From an uncultured Ruminiclostridium sp. (GTDB lineage: Bacteria; Bacillota; Clostridia; Oscillospirales; Ruminococcaceae): a stretch of DNA of 39,548 bases. Numbering within the stretch: position 1 is the stretch's first letter; every line of letters starts with the position of its first letter. A program made the position numbers and the translations under genes. Of this stretch, positions 1-8,576 are shown in pieces. The DNA lies in NCBI GenBank assembly GCA_905235805.1, contig CAJOMV010000043.1:1-39548 (forward strand). Reading direction: 5' to 3'. The notes under the pieces were generated by a model. The model ran no database searches. It had not been told where the DNA came from and saw only the letters and a program-made list of their open reading frames with translations.

Positions 1-42
1 CGGTTATTTCTTTTTATTTCGGAGGGTTTGTCAAGAATACAC

Positions 43-77
43 AAAAAAGCTGTAAGCCTCACGGTTTACAGCTTTTT
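43..77 (-). terminator. Rho-independent terminator of the diguanylate cyclase gene
   Basis: An 8-bp stem (AGCTGTAA with TTACAGCT) around a 10-nt loop is flanked by A and T runs on both sides. On the minus strand it ends in six T just after the cyclase stop codon. The T run at 73-77 means it could also stop plus-strand transcripts. Confidence 0.8.
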
Positions 78-87
78 CCATATCTGC

Positions 88-1149
88 TCACTCGGGAAGT
101 ATATCCCCGTCCACGCGCATTCCCACGGCTATGAGCTTCGCGAGGAAGTAGATCATTGCGCACTCGTCCTCCTGCCAGATACGGTGGCTTCTCGGCTCGG
201 CACAGATAAGATAGCCGTTGGTATCCTCCTTCATGCCTATCCTTGTCAGGAGCAGAGTCTCCACTTTAAGCTTTTTCAGCACCGCGCAGAATACGGGAGC
301 CGGTCCGGCAAGGTCGTCGATGTTATTGGTGCGGTAGATGTCGTCCTTTGTTATCTGTACGATATCGCTGACATTTTCCCGGAGATCCTTGTTAAGTACG
401 GCGTGCAGAACGTTATTCCTGCCGGTGTAGTAGAGATCGCTGATACCTACCTCGTCCATAAGCAGCGGAAGAACGGCGTGGAACTTGTTCTCGGTGCCGG
501 GAACGAGCTCGACCTGCCGGATCATGGACTGCATCACGGTACAGATACCGTGTCCGGCGAGGTTCCTGATCTCGATGTTCTTGTGTTTTTCTTCGACGTA
601 GATGATGTAGCAGTTCCTGCCCTTGCTTTTTCCGCGGTACAGTGTCTTGTCTATCATGGCAAAGAGCTCATCGAAGTCGGCGGCATCGTCCGGGAAGGTC
701 GCGCAGCCTATCGTTCCGGTAATGAAGGGGCTCCACTCCTCGAGGTCGAAGTTCCTGCGCAGTACAGCACCGTCGGTGTACATTTCGCTGAAAAATGCTT
801 TCTTTTCATCATACGTTATATGCTTCAGGTCAATGAAAAGGTACTCATCTCCGCCGAAACGCCCGGCAACACCAAATCCGTCGATATATTCTATCAACTC
901 ACCCGCAACGCCCTTGAGCACACCGTCACCCGCACTGTGACCGTATGTATCATTCACAAATTTGAAGTTATCGAGGTCGAGCATTGCGAAGCTGAAAGGT
1001 TTTTTTTCGGCTATCAGCGACCTGACAAATCCGAGGATATACGGTCTCGCTATCATTCCCGTAAGGGGATCCAGAATGTGTTCCAACCCCGATCTTGCAA
1101 GTAAATCGGCAAAGTATGGATATTTCAGGAGCTGCTCTATTTTATACAT
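88..1149 (-). CDS. GGDEF-domain diguanylate cyclase with C-terminal GAF-like region
   Basis: Predicted to make the second messenger cyclic di-GMP from two GTP in the cytoplasm. The GGDEF domain spans about residues 24-170: DPLTG at 27-31, the metal-binding DLDNFK segment at 58-63, and the signature at 99-103, which reads GGDEY rather than GGDEF. No RxxD inhibitory site is present in the five-residue-upstream position, so product inhibition is probably absent. The C-terminal half (about 175-353) is soluble and looks GAF-like, which is a weaker call. There is no membrane segment or signal peptide. The gene stands alone after uxaC, with its own promoter at 1217-1245 and terminator at 43-77. The Tyr in the signature may be tolerated; activity cannot be judged from sequence. 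The input signal is unknown. Confidence 0.85.
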   Translation of the reverse strand: MYKIEQLLKYPYFADLLARSGLEHILDPLTGMIARPYILGFVRSLIAEKKPFSFAMLDLDNFKFVNDTYGHSAGDGVLKGVAGELIEYIDGFGVAGRFGGDEYLFIDLKHITYDEKKAFFSEMYTDGAVLRRNFDLEEWSPFITGTIGCATFPDDAADFDELFAMIDKTLYRGKSKGRNCYIIYVEEKHKNIEIRNLAGHGICTVMQSMIRQVELVPGTENKFHAVLPLLMDEVGISDLYYTGRNNVLHAVLNKDLRENVSDIVQITKDDIYRTNNIDDLAGPAPVFCAVLKKLKVETLLLTRIGMKEDTNGYLICAEPRSHRIWQEDECAMIYFLAKLIAVGMRVDGDILPE

Positions 1150-1216
1150 TGTAGTAAACCTTTCCGTATTCTTTCACAGACACCATATTTTACATTTCTG
1201 CAGTGCGCTCATTTAT

Positions 1217-1245
1217 ATTATATAACATTCCTGTCCGAATAGCAA
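1217..1245 (-). promoter_or_regulatory. Sigma-A-type promoter for the diguanylate cyclase gene
   Basis: On the minus strand, TTGCTA (1240-1245) and TATAAT (1217-1222) are separated by exactly 17 bp. The spacer contains TTCGGACA, similar to the motif seen at pectin-locus control regions. The start of transcription would be near 1210, giving a leader of about 60 nt. Confidence 0.65.
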
Positions 1246-1292
1246 GTCTTTTGTGAGTAAAATCTTCATTAAGAACGAGCGGGAGCTTCCGC

Positions 1293-2690
1293 TTATTTGG
1301 AGAAGTACTGTATTGCGTTGTTATAGCAGATATCCTTTACTATCTGTCCTACGAACTCGATGTTGTCAGCGGGGTACTCGCCGCTCTCGATGAGGGTGCC
1401 GAACATATCGCAGAGTATTCTTCTGAAATACTCGTGGCGGGTGTAGGAGAGGAAGCTTCTGCTGTCGGTGAGCATACCCACGAACTTGGATACAAGTCCG
1501 AGCTGGGAGAGGGCGGTGAGCTGCTTCTGCATTCCGTCCTTCTGATCGTTGAACCACCATGCCGAGCCGAACTGTATCTTGCCCACTATGCCGCCCTGCT
1601 GGAAGCAGTTCATTATGGTAGCTATCACCTCGTTGTCACGCGGGTTGAGGCAGTAGAGAATGGTCTTGGGGAGCTCGTCGGTGCTGTCGAGGGTGTCGAG
1701 CAGCATGGAGAGCGGCTCCGCGAAGGTGCTGTCCTCGATAGCGTCGAAGCCCGTGTCGGGTCCGAGCAGACCCATGTAGCGGCGGGAGTTGTTGCGGAGC
1801 GCTCCGATGTGGTACTGCTGTACCCAGTGCAGACGCGCGTACTGCTTCCCGAGGTGCACGAGGATATACCCCTTGTACTGCTTTATCTCGTCCGGAGTAA
1901 GGTCGTCGCCGGCGAGCGCCTTCTTCACTATCTTGTCCGCCTTGTCCTTGTCGCAGGGCTTGAACATTACAACGTCCAGCGCGTGGTCGGAGCAAACACA
2001 GCCTACGCTGTCGAAGTACTCGATGCGCTTCGTGAGCGCCTCGCACAGCCCGTCGATACCGTCAATGCGCACGTCAGCGGCGTCCGCGAGCTTCGCGATA
2101 TACGGAACGTATGTCGGCAGCTCGATATTTATCGCCTTGTCGGGACGGAATGCCGGATATACCTCAACGTCGAAGGACTTGTCCTCCTTCAGCAGCTTGT
2201 GGAAATGCAGGTCGTCTATCGGGTCGTCGGTGGTGAACAGCTTCTTCACGTTGCTGTCCTTGATGAGCTTTCTCGCGGTGAGGGTCTGGAGCTTCTCGTT
2301 GCACTTGTCGAAAATGTCCTTCGCGGTCGCTGGGGAGAGGATATCGCTGATACCGAAGTATCTCTGGAGCTCGAGGTGCGTCCAGTGGAATATCGGGTTG
2401 CCGATAGCGTAGGGCATTACCTCGGCGTACTTCATGAACTTCTCGAAGTCGGGCTTGTCGCCGGTGATGTAGCTCTCGTCCACGCCCATTTCACGCATGA
2501 GGCGCCACTTGTAGTGGTCGCCGCCCAGCCAGCACTCGGTTATGGAAGCGAATTTCCTGTCATTGTATATCTCCTCTACGGGCAGATGACAGTGAAAATC
2601 GAATATCGGCATATCCTTCGCGTAGTTTTCGTACAGCTTTATCGCTGTTTCGTTAGTAAGGACAAAGTCCTTGTCCATAAATTTCTTCAT
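1293..2690 (-). CDS. uxaC: Uronate isomerase (glucuronate/galacturonate isomerase)
   Basis: Converts D-galacturonate to D-tagaturonate (and D-glucuronate to D-fructuronate), the first step of the isomerase route. The 465-aa length matches the family. The metal-binding FDFHCHLP segment of the amidohydrolase-like TIM barrel lies at residues 30-37, followed by the conserved WLGGDHYKWRLMR block and a later LNPRDNE segment. The start is supported by AAGGAG nine bases upstream. It is the last gene of the uxaB-uxaA-uxaC run, 21 bp after uxaA, so all three are probably co-transcribed. A weak GC stem follows the stop (around 1275-1292) without a clear T run, so termination here may be leaky. Confidence 0.97.
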   Translation of the reverse strand: MKKFMDKDFVLTNETAIKLYENYAKDMPIFDFHCHLPVEEIYNDRKFASITECWLGGDHYKWRLMREMGVDESYITGDKPDFEKFMKYAEVMPYAIGNPIFHWTHLELQRYFGISDILSPATAKDIFDKCNEKLQTLTARKLIKDSNVKKLFTTDDPIDDLHFHKLLKEDKSFDVEVYPAFRPDKAINIELPTYVPYIAKLADAADVRIDGIDGLCEALTKRIEYFDSVGCVCSDHALDVVMFKPCDKDKADKIVKKALAGDDLTPDEIKQYKGYILVHLGKQYARLHWVQQYHIGALRNNSRRYMGLLGPDTGFDAIEDSTFAEPLSMLLDTLDSTDELPKTILYCLNPRDNEVIATIMNCFQQGGIVGKIQFGSAWWFNDQKDGMQKQLTALSQLGLVSKFVGMLTDSRSFLSYTRHEYFRRILCDMFGTLIESGEYPADNIEFVGQIVKDICYNNAIQYFSK

Positions 2691-2711
2691 TTTCTGCTCC
2701 TTGTGTGTATT

Positions 2712-4190
2712 TTATAGTGTTACGCCCGTCTTGAAAAGCGCTATGTCGCGGGAATTGTACCGTTCGTTGACCGTCTGCTTTCCGTTGACCACGGAAACGA
2801 CAAGGTCTATTAGAGCCTCGAGCTTGCTGTCGAAGCTGTCGCCCGTCACTATGCTGCCCGCATCGAAGTCTATCCAGTTCGGCTTTCTCCCCGCAAGGTC
2901 GGAGTTCGTGGAGATCTTCACCGTCGGCACAAAGCCTCCGAAGGGGGTTCCGCGTCCGGTGGTGAACAGTACGAGGTGACACCCGGCACAGCCGAGATTA
3001 GTCACAGCCACCATATCGTTTCCGGGACCGTTCAGGAGGTTCAGTCCGTGCGCCGAGAGGCTGTCGCCGTCGAACAGCACGTCGCAAACCGCGCCGCTTC
3101 CCGATTTCTGGGTGCAGCCGAGGGATTTGTCCTCGAGGGTGGTGATGCCGCCCGCCTTGTTTCCGGGGGAGGGGTTCTCATATACAGGCTGGTCGTGCTT
3201 CTGATAGTATTCCTTGAAGCCGTTCACCAGCTTCACTATCTTCCCGAAGGTCTCTTCGTCCTTCGCTCTGTCCATGAGGAGCTGCTCCGCGCCGAACATC
3301 TCCGGCACCTCGGTCAGCACCGTCGTACCGCCCGCCGCCGCTATGTAGTCCGAGAAGCGCCCCACCAGCGGGTTCGCTGTGATACCGGAAAGCCCGTCCG
3401 AGCCGCCGCATTTGAGCCCCACCTTGAGGCAGGAGATATCCTTCGGCACACGCTTGTCGTTCTTTGCCTTGTCGTACAGCTTCCCGAGGAGCTTCACGCC
3501 CTCTTCTATCTCGTCCCCGACGTCCTGCGCTATGAGAAACTCCGTGCGCTCGGCGTCGTAGTCCCCAAGGCTCTCGCGGAACACGTCCATGCGGTTGTTC
3601 TCGCAGCCGAGCCCCAGTACCAGCACACCGCCGCAGTTGGGGTGCTTCACCATTCTCTGGAGAAGCAGCTTCGTGCGCTCGTGGTCCTCGCCTATCTGCG
3701 AGCAGCCGTAGGGGTGGGTGAAGGTATGCACGCCGTCCACTCCGGTCAGCTCCCCATGCTTGCGAATGAATGTATCAACGATCGCTCTTGCCTGCGAGTT
3801 CACGCAGCCGACGGTGGGGATCACCCACAGCTCGTTGCGTATGCCGACCTCGCCGCTCTTACGCTCGTATACGTTCACCGTGCGGCTCTTCACCGCGGCG
3901 GCGGGGGCTATGTCCTTCTTGTTGTAGCTGTATTCCAGCGTCCCGTCGAGGCAGGTAGCCATATTGTGGCTGTGGATATGCTCGCCGGGCGCTATATCCG
4001 CGGTGGCGTGTCCGATGACCTCGCCGTACTTGATTATCTTTTCGCCGTTCTTTATCGGCTTCAGCGCGAATTTATGCCCCTTTGTGATATCCTCGGTCAG
4101 TGTAACGCCCTCCACAGTTTCGCCCTTCCCGAGCGGCACCAGAGCAACGCCTACCGAGTCACCGGGGGATATTATGATAGTTTTCTTCAT
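2712..4190 (-). CDS. uxaA: Altronate dehydratase
   Basis: Dehydrates D-altronate to 2-keto-3-deoxygluconate (KDG). The N-terminal SAF domain (about residues 1-95) is followed by the large catalytic domain with GCVNSQARAIV and the ECCGSD-like segment reading KCGGSDGLSG. The 492 aa fit the family's usual ~495. The ATG at 4190 is preferred over an in-frame GTG at 4199: it has GGTGA five bases upstream and sits one base after the uxaB stop, so translation is coupled. Substrate comes from UxaB; product goes to KdgK encoded in the same locus. Confidence 0.96.
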   Translation of the reverse strand: MKKTIIISPGDSVGVALVPLGKGETVEGVTLTEDITKGHKFALKPIKNGEKIIKYGEVIGHATADIAPGEHIHSHNMATCLDGTLEYSYNKKDIAPAAAVKSRTVNVYERKSGEVGIRNELWVIPTVGCVNSQARAIVDTFIRKHGELTGVDGVHTFTHPYGCSQIGEDHERTKLLLQRMVKHPNCGGVLVLGLGCENNRMDVFRESLGDYDAERTEFLIAQDVGDEIEEGVKLLGKLYDKAKNDKRVPKDISCLKVGLKCGGSDGLSGITANPLVGRFSDYIAAAGGTTVLTEVPEMFGAEQLLMDRAKDEETFGKIVKLVNGFKEYYQKHDQPVYENPSPGNKAGGITTLEDKSLGCTQKSGSGAVCDVLFDGDSLSAHGLNLLNGPGNDMVAVTNLGCAGCHLVLFTTGRGTPFGGFVPTVKISTNSDLAGRKPNWIDFDAGSIVTGDSFDSKLEALIDLVVSVVNGKQTVNERYNSRDIALFKTGVTL

Positions 4191-4191
4191 G

Positions 4192-5628
4192 TCATTCACC
4201 GAGAAATTCCTTCAATGCAGCCGCTTCGCCCTTTTCGACGATGCTCTTTATATAGCCCGCGACAACGTTCAGGTTGTCGTCCTCGTTGAGATCCTGCTGC
4301 CATATATCGGCAGCGGACAGAGCCTTCTTTGCTATTTCCGTATAGTCGGAGAGCGTCCATACCTGCTTCCAGAATTCCAGATACTCCGCGTCGTCCTTCA
4401 GGTCGATAGTCTCATCGCCGCGCTTTCCGCGGAAGAATACGACCAGCGACGCAAAGGAGAACAGAATGTGCTTCGGGCTCTTTCCGAACTTCGCGCGGTA
4501 GTCATTGTAGGTCGGGAGCAGTCTTGTGCGGAACTTTGTGGTGGAGTTCAGGGCGATGGACATAAGCTCGTGACGGATAAAGGGGTTCATGAAGCGCTCC
4601 ATTACCGCAGACGCGAAGGCGTCCATTTCGTCCGACGGTAAGTCTATGGTCGGCTTTATCTCCTCATTCGCGAGCTCTCTCACAAAGCGTCCCACATACT
4701 CGTCGGTGACTGCCTCACGGACGGTGTCAATGCCGCTTAAGTACGCCACCGGCACCATAGCGGTGTGCGAGCCGTTGAGTATCTTGACCTTGCGCTGCTT
4801 GTAGGGGGTGATGTCGTCCGCGAAGATGACGTTCAGTCCGCCCTTGTCAGCGGGAAATCTCTCCTGCACGAAGGGCTCCTTCTGGAGCACCCAGAGGTGG
4901 AACACCTCGCCCTTTACGATGCTGTTATCGTTGTAGCCGGTCTCCTCGCAGATCTGCGCCGCGTTATCCCTCGGATAGCCGGGCACTATGCGGTCGACCA
5001 GCGTGTTTGTGTAGTGGTTCGCGGTATTGAGCCAGTCGATGAACTCGCCGCTCATTCCGTGTATCTTAGCGAGCTCGTTCATCACGCGCTTCAGCTCCTC
5101 GCCGTTGTGGTCGATGAGCTCGCAGGGGACTATCGCAAGTCCCTTTGTCGGATCTCCGGCAAAATGGTCGTATCTTGCCTTCAGGAACGCGAGCAGCTTT
5201 CCGGGGAAGCTCTTCGGGCAGACCGTGAAGTCGGTGTCCGTGGTATCGAGAGCTATGCCTGCCTCGGTGGTGTTGGATATCACTATCTCGAGCTCGCTGC
5301 TCTTTGCGTACTCGAGGTACTTGTCATACTGTGTGTAGGGGTCGATGAAGTCGCGGAGCACATCTATCACATCGCGGCTCTGCACCTTCTGACCGTTATC
5401 TATGCCCTCGAGGCATACGGTATAAAGACCGTCCTGCTCCGAAAGCTCCTTGAGCCTGCCTGTGGGGGTCGGCTGTACGAGCGCGACGTCCGCGTTCATT
5501 ACGCCCTTGTTGTTGAGATTCCAGAGGATCCAGTCAACGAACGCTCTTAAAAAGTTGCCTTCACCGAACTGGAGTACCTTTATCGGTCTTGTACCGGTAG
5601 GATAATTTGTTCTGTTCAGATCTTTCAT
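4192..5628 (-). CDS. uxaB: Tagaturonate reductase (altronate oxidoreductase)
   Basis: NADH-dependent reduction of D-tagaturonate to D-altronate. It belongs to the mannitol dehydrogenase family: an N-terminal nucleotide-binding segment (VLQFGEGNFLRAF) and a C-terminal helical domain starting near KILNGSHTAMVPVAYLSG. With the ATG at 5628 the protein is 478 aa, close to E. coli UxaB. An upstream in-frame GTG at 5640 is less likely because it overlaps the AGGTGG ribosome binding site that is correctly spaced for 5628. A stable hairpin separates it from the upstream msmX-like gene, and uxaA follows with one-base spacing. The alternative, fructuronate reductase (UxuB), is less likely given the uxaA and uxaC neighbours. 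Confidence 0.94.
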   Translation of the reverse strand: MKDLNRTNYPTGTRPIKVLQFGEGNFLRAFVDWILWNLNNKGVMNADVALVQPTPTGRLKELSEQDGLYTVCLEGIDNGQKVQSRDVIDVLRDFIDPYTQYDKYLEYAKSSELEIVISNTTEAGIALDTTDTDFTVCPKSFPGKLLAFLKARYDHFAGDPTKGLAIVPCELIDHNGEELKRVMNELAKIHGMSGEFIDWLNTANHYTNTLVDRIVPGYPRDNAAQICEETGYNDNSIVKGEVFHLWVLQKEPFVQERFPADKGGLNVIFADDITPYKQRKVKILNGSHTAMVPVAYLSGIDTVREAVTDEYVGRFVRELANEEIKPTIDLPSDEMDAFASAVMERFMNPFIRHELMSIALNSTTKFRTRLLPTYNDYRAKFGKSPKHILFSFASLVVFFRGKRGDETIDLKDDAEYLEFWKQVWTLSDYTEIAKKALSAADIWQQDLNEDDNLNVVAGYIKSIVEKGEAAALKEFLGE

Positions 5629-5656
5629 AGTACGGACCACCTTTTCCTATTATTGC

Positions 5657-5700
5657 GCAATGCCGCACAAGGCTCCCTGCGGAGCCCTGTACGGTATTGC
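5657..5700 (-). other. Intercistronic stem-loop between msmX-like gene and uxaB
   Basis: GGCTCC and GGAGCC around a CTGC loop, extended outwards by near-perfect pairing of GCAATGCCG with CGGTATTGC, gives a long imperfect hairpin of 44 nt. No T run follows on the minus strand, so it looks like an mRNA processing or stabilising element rather than a full terminator. Confidence 0.55.
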
Positions 5701-5714
5701 TCTTGTATGTGTTA

Positions 5715-6827
5715 TTACTTCTGCTGAAGTGCTTTTGTCTTTACGCGCTTCTCGGTCGTCTTGTCGAAGAGATATACGCTCTCATAGGGGATAGCGAACT
5801 CGAAGGACGAACCTACGCTCGGAGCCTGATGCGGGTCGAGCTTTAAGATAGTGTTATAGCCGTCGAAGTTCACATATACGTTGGTGCTGTCGCCGAGGAG
5901 CTCAACAAGGTTTACAAAGCACTTGATGATATAAGCGCTTCTCGCTACGCCGCCCTCGACAGGTCTCACGCACTCGGGACGGAAGCCGAAGACGATCTCG
6001 CCGCCCTCGTACTTATCGAGCACGTCCTGATCCGCTACCGCGCGGAGCTCTATCTGATTGTCGCTCAGCACGAGATTTCCCTTCTTGACCTTGCTCTCGA
6101 CGAAGTTCATCGGAGGCTCGCCGATAAATCCCGCAACAAACATATTGACTGGGTTGAAGTAGAGGTCATAGGGGGTGCCGACCTGCTGTACATAGCCGTC
6201 CTTCATGACAACTATCCTGTCAGCCATGGTCATAGCCTCGGTCTGGTCGTGCGTTACATAAATGGTGGTGGCACCGGTCTCACGGTGGATCTGCGTGATC
6301 TCGGAGCGCATCGTTACACGCTGCTTCGCGTCGAGGTTGGACAGCGGCTCGTCCATAAGGAATATGTCCACCTTGCGGATAATGGCGCGTCCCACCGCGA
6401 CTCTCTGTCTCTGACCGCCGGAGAGCTCTCTCGGAAGTCTCTCAAGGTAGTCGGTAAGACCGAGTATCTTTGCGGTCGAATTGACTCTCTGCTCTATAAC
6501 GTCATCGTCAACGCCCTGGAGCGTAAGTCCGAAGGCGAGGTTCTCATAGACCGTCATGTGCGGATAGAGCGCATAGCTCTGGAAAACCATCGCCACGCCG
6601 CGCTCACGGGGTCCCTTATCGTTCGCCTTTTCTCCGTCGATGTAGAACTCGCCCTTACTGATGTTCTCGAGACCCGCGATCATACGCAGGGTCGTGGATT
6701 TGCCGCAGCCCGAGGAGCCGACGAATACTATGAATTCGCCCTTTTCGATCTCGAGATTGAAGTCATGCACGGCATGGAAGCCGTTCGGGTAGATCTTGTT
6801 GATGCCTCGTAATGTTAAATAAGCCAT
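5715..6827 (-). CDS. msmX: MsmX/UgpC-type sugar ABC transporter ATPase (copy 1)
   Basis: Cytoplasmic ATPase subunit energising a carbohydrate ABC importer. It has Walker A GSSGCGKST (37-45), Q-loop in QSYALYPHMTVYEN, signature LSGGQ (135-139), Walker B FLMDE (156-160), the H-loop VTHDQTEA and the C-terminal MalK-type OB domain containing GEPPMNF. The 370-aa length with the ATG at 6827 is typical; an in-frame GTG at 6839 is possible, as neither start has an ideal ribosome binding site. It lies apart from the permeases, between kduI and uxaB. Bacillus MsmX serves several importers at once, so this copy might serve the transporter at 20.5-24.8 kb or others elsewhere. A second paralogue is at 18042-19103. 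Confidence 0.92.
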   Translation of the reverse strand: MAYLTLRGINKIYPNGFHAVHDFNLEIEKGEFIVFVGSSGCGKSTTLRMIAGLENISKGEFYIDGEKANDKGPRERGVAMVFQSYALYPHMTVYENLAFGLTLQGVDDDVIEQRVNSTAKILGLTDYLERLPRELSGGQRQRVAVGRAIIRKVDIFLMDEPLSNLDAKQRVTMRSEITQIHRETGATTIYVTHDQTEAMTMADRIVVMKDGYVQQVGTPYDLYFNPVNMFVAGFIGEPPMNFVESKVKKGNLVLSDNQIELRAVADQDVLDKYEGGEIVFGFRPECVRPVEGGVARSAYIIKCFVNLVELLGDSTNVYVNFDGYNTILKLDPHQAPSVGSSFEFAIPYESVYLFDKTTEKRVKTKALQQK

Positions 6828-6876
6828 AGCGCTGCCCACACTTTCATTCTGAATTTTCCCGCCTCGGGGATACCGG

Positions 6877-7713
6877 TCATCTCAGGTCGAGATTGTTGAT
6901 GTTGTCCATGTCATCGTACGTCTGGTTCTCGCCGCACATACCCCAGATAAAGGTGTAGTTGCTGGTGGCGGTGCCGCTGTGGATAGACCAGCTCGGGCTG
7001 ATGACAGCCTGCTCGTTGTGCATTATGATGTGGCGTGTCTCCTGCGGCTGCCCCATCATGTGGAATACGATGTTGTCGCCCTCGAGCTCGAAGTAGAAGT
7101 ATACCTCCATTCTTCTCTCATGGGTATGGGAGGGCATTGTGTTCCAGGAGTTGCACGGGTCGAGCTCGGTCATGCCCATCTGCAGCGAGCAGGACTCGCA
7201 TACCGCCGGGTGGATATACTGGTTGACCACGCGCTTGTTCATGTTCTCGCCGCTGCCGAGGGGGCGGTGGTTAGCCTTGTCCTTGGTGATGTACACGGTG
7301 GGATAGGTCTTGTGGGCGGGGCTGGAGTTGATGTAGAACTTAGCCGGTGCCGAAGCGCTCTCCGAGCGGAAGATTATCTCCTTTGTGCCCATGCCGATGT
7401 ACAGTCCGTCCTTGAAGCCGAGAGCGTACTCCTTGCCGTCGAGCACTACCGTACCCTTGCCGCCGACGTTGATTATACCCATTTCGCGTCTCTCGAGGAA
7501 GTAGTCGGTGCCGAGCTCCTTGGTGCTGCCGAGCTTAAGCTCAGTGTTCACCGGCATTGCGCCGCCCGCTATCATTCTGTCCTGGTGCGAATAGGTGAGT
7601 GCTATCTCGTCCGCCTCGAACACCTTCTCGATAAGGTAGTTCTTGCGGAGGGTAGCCGTATCGTAATGCTTGGAATCCTCGGGGTGGTTGCTGTATCTTA
7701 TATCCAGTTTCAT
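6877..7713 (-). CDS. kduI: 5-dehydro-4-deoxy-D-glucuronate isomerase
   Basis: Isomerises 5-keto-4-deoxyuronate, the open form of the unsaturated uronate released from pectin, to 2,5-diketo-3-deoxygluconate (DKII). With the ATG at 7713 the protein has 278 aa, like E. coli KduI. The cupin zinc ligands fall at H196, H198, E203 and H245 (SHTHERRME and SIHSG), matching the known numbering. An in-frame GTG at 7737 overlaps the upstream gene's stop, and the AGGAGA site lies inside it, so 7713 is the start. Its product is the substrate of KduD encoded at 10655-11410. Confidence 0.97.
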   Translation of the reverse strand: MKLDIRYSNHPEDSKHYDTATLRKNYLIEKVFEADEIALTYSHQDRMIAGGAMPVNTELKLGSTKELGTDYFLERREMGIINVGGKGTVVLDGKEYALGFKDGLYIGMGTKEIIFRSESASAPAKFYINSSPAHKTYPTVYITKDKANHRPLGSGENMNKRVVNQYIHPAVCESCSLQMGMTELDPCNSWNTMPSHTHERRMEVYFYFELEGDNIVFHMMGQPQETRHIIMHNEQAVISPSWSIHSGTATSNYTFIWGMCGENQTYDDMDNINNLDLR

Positions 7714-7733
7714 TCTGTAATGTTCTCCTTCTG

Positions 7734-8570
7734 TCACATTCTGTCCCTGAGGTGCTTTACCGCGGGAGCGATATCCTCTCCCACAGTTCCCTCAAAGACA
7801 AGGTTCGCGTCGGGACATACCTTCTTAATTTCGGTAAGTATCCGGTCATAATCGAAGATACCCTTTCCGACGCCGCACTGCTTAAGCGAGCCGTCCTCGT
7901 TTATGGTGCAGTCCTTGATATGGAATACGCATATCCTGTCGCCGAAGGTCTGTAAGCCCTCCTCGAGGATATCGTACATTCTGTCTATATTCGAGCCGTC
8001 AAGGTAGTTATACAGGTCGAATATTATCCGTATATTCGGCGCGCCGATAGTCTTTACCGCTCTCTGGAGCGTGGCGGGGTTCCAGCAGACGTGCCCGAAC
8101 GCTCCCTCCATGCCGACATTCACGCCGCACTCTTCGGCGTACTCACACAGTCCCGCGAAGGTGCGTATCACCCGTTCCAAAGCTTGCTCTGTGCGGTTCT
8201 GCGGGTGGTATGTCCACTTGTCGCCGTTATATGAGCCGGTCTCGGAGCCGACAATGCTGCCGCCGAAATTCTTCGCGAGCGCGAGATAGTCCTTGAACAC
8301 CGCGACGCCCTTCGTTATTTTCTGCTCGTCCGGGTGAACGGGGTTGAAGTACGCGCCGATGAGCGGGACGGTCTTCCCTGCCCTCTCCATTGCGCCGCGG
8401 AATTTCTCCGCGCGCTCCGCCGTTATGGCACCGGGGGTATAGGGAACATCGTCGAGGCACTTGTACGCCACCAGCTGCACGCCCTCAAGCCCGAGTTCGT
8501 CCAGCCTGTTCACGATGTTCTCCTCGCCCTTCACTCCGAGGTCGTGAGCGCGGATAAACAGCTTCATCAT
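7734..8570 (-). CDS. Sugar phosphate isomerase/epimerase-like TIM-barrel protein
   Basis: A 278-aa protein of the xylose isomerase-like / AP endonuclease 2 TIM-barrel superfamily. The expected divalent-metal ligands are visible: E155 (GMEGAFGH), D185 (IIFDLYNYLDG), H217 (VFHIKD) and E260 (VFEGT). A GVGKGIFDYDRIL segment near 233-245, typical of the family, is also present. The reaction is unknown; family members isomerise or epimerise small keto sugars and sugar acids. It sits between kdgK and kduI (6 and 20 bp gaps), so it probably handles a uronate-derived or galacturonan-linked minor sugar, or repairs an off-pathway epimer. Two consecutive ATGs exist; the second (8567) has slightly better spacing from AAGG. 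Family call is firm, substrate is not. Confidence 0.8.
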   Translation of the reverse strand: MMKLFIRAHDLGVKGEENIVNRLDELGLEGVQLVAYKCLDDVPYTPGAITAERAEKFRGAMERAGKTVPLIGAYFNPVHPDEQKITKGVAVFKDYLALAKNFGGSIVGSETGSYNGDKWTYHPQNRTEQALERVIRTFAGLCEYAEECGVNVGMEGAFGHVCWNPATLQRAVKTIGAPNIRIIFDLYNYLDGSNIDRMYDILEEGLQTFGDRICVFHIKDCTINEDGSLKQCGVGKGIFDYDRILTEIKKVCPDANLVFEGTVGEDIAPAVKHLRDRM

Positions 8571-8576
8571 CGCGCC

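Noticed and set aside
1434-2717. 427-codon open frame opposite uxaC
   Set aside because: A mirror of strong codon bias in uxaC; similar antisense frames occur opposite most genes in this window.
5641-5714. Hairpin before uxaB as a riboswitch
   Set aside because: A single extended stem-loop without a conserved multi-helix core; better explained as an intercistronic processing hairpin.
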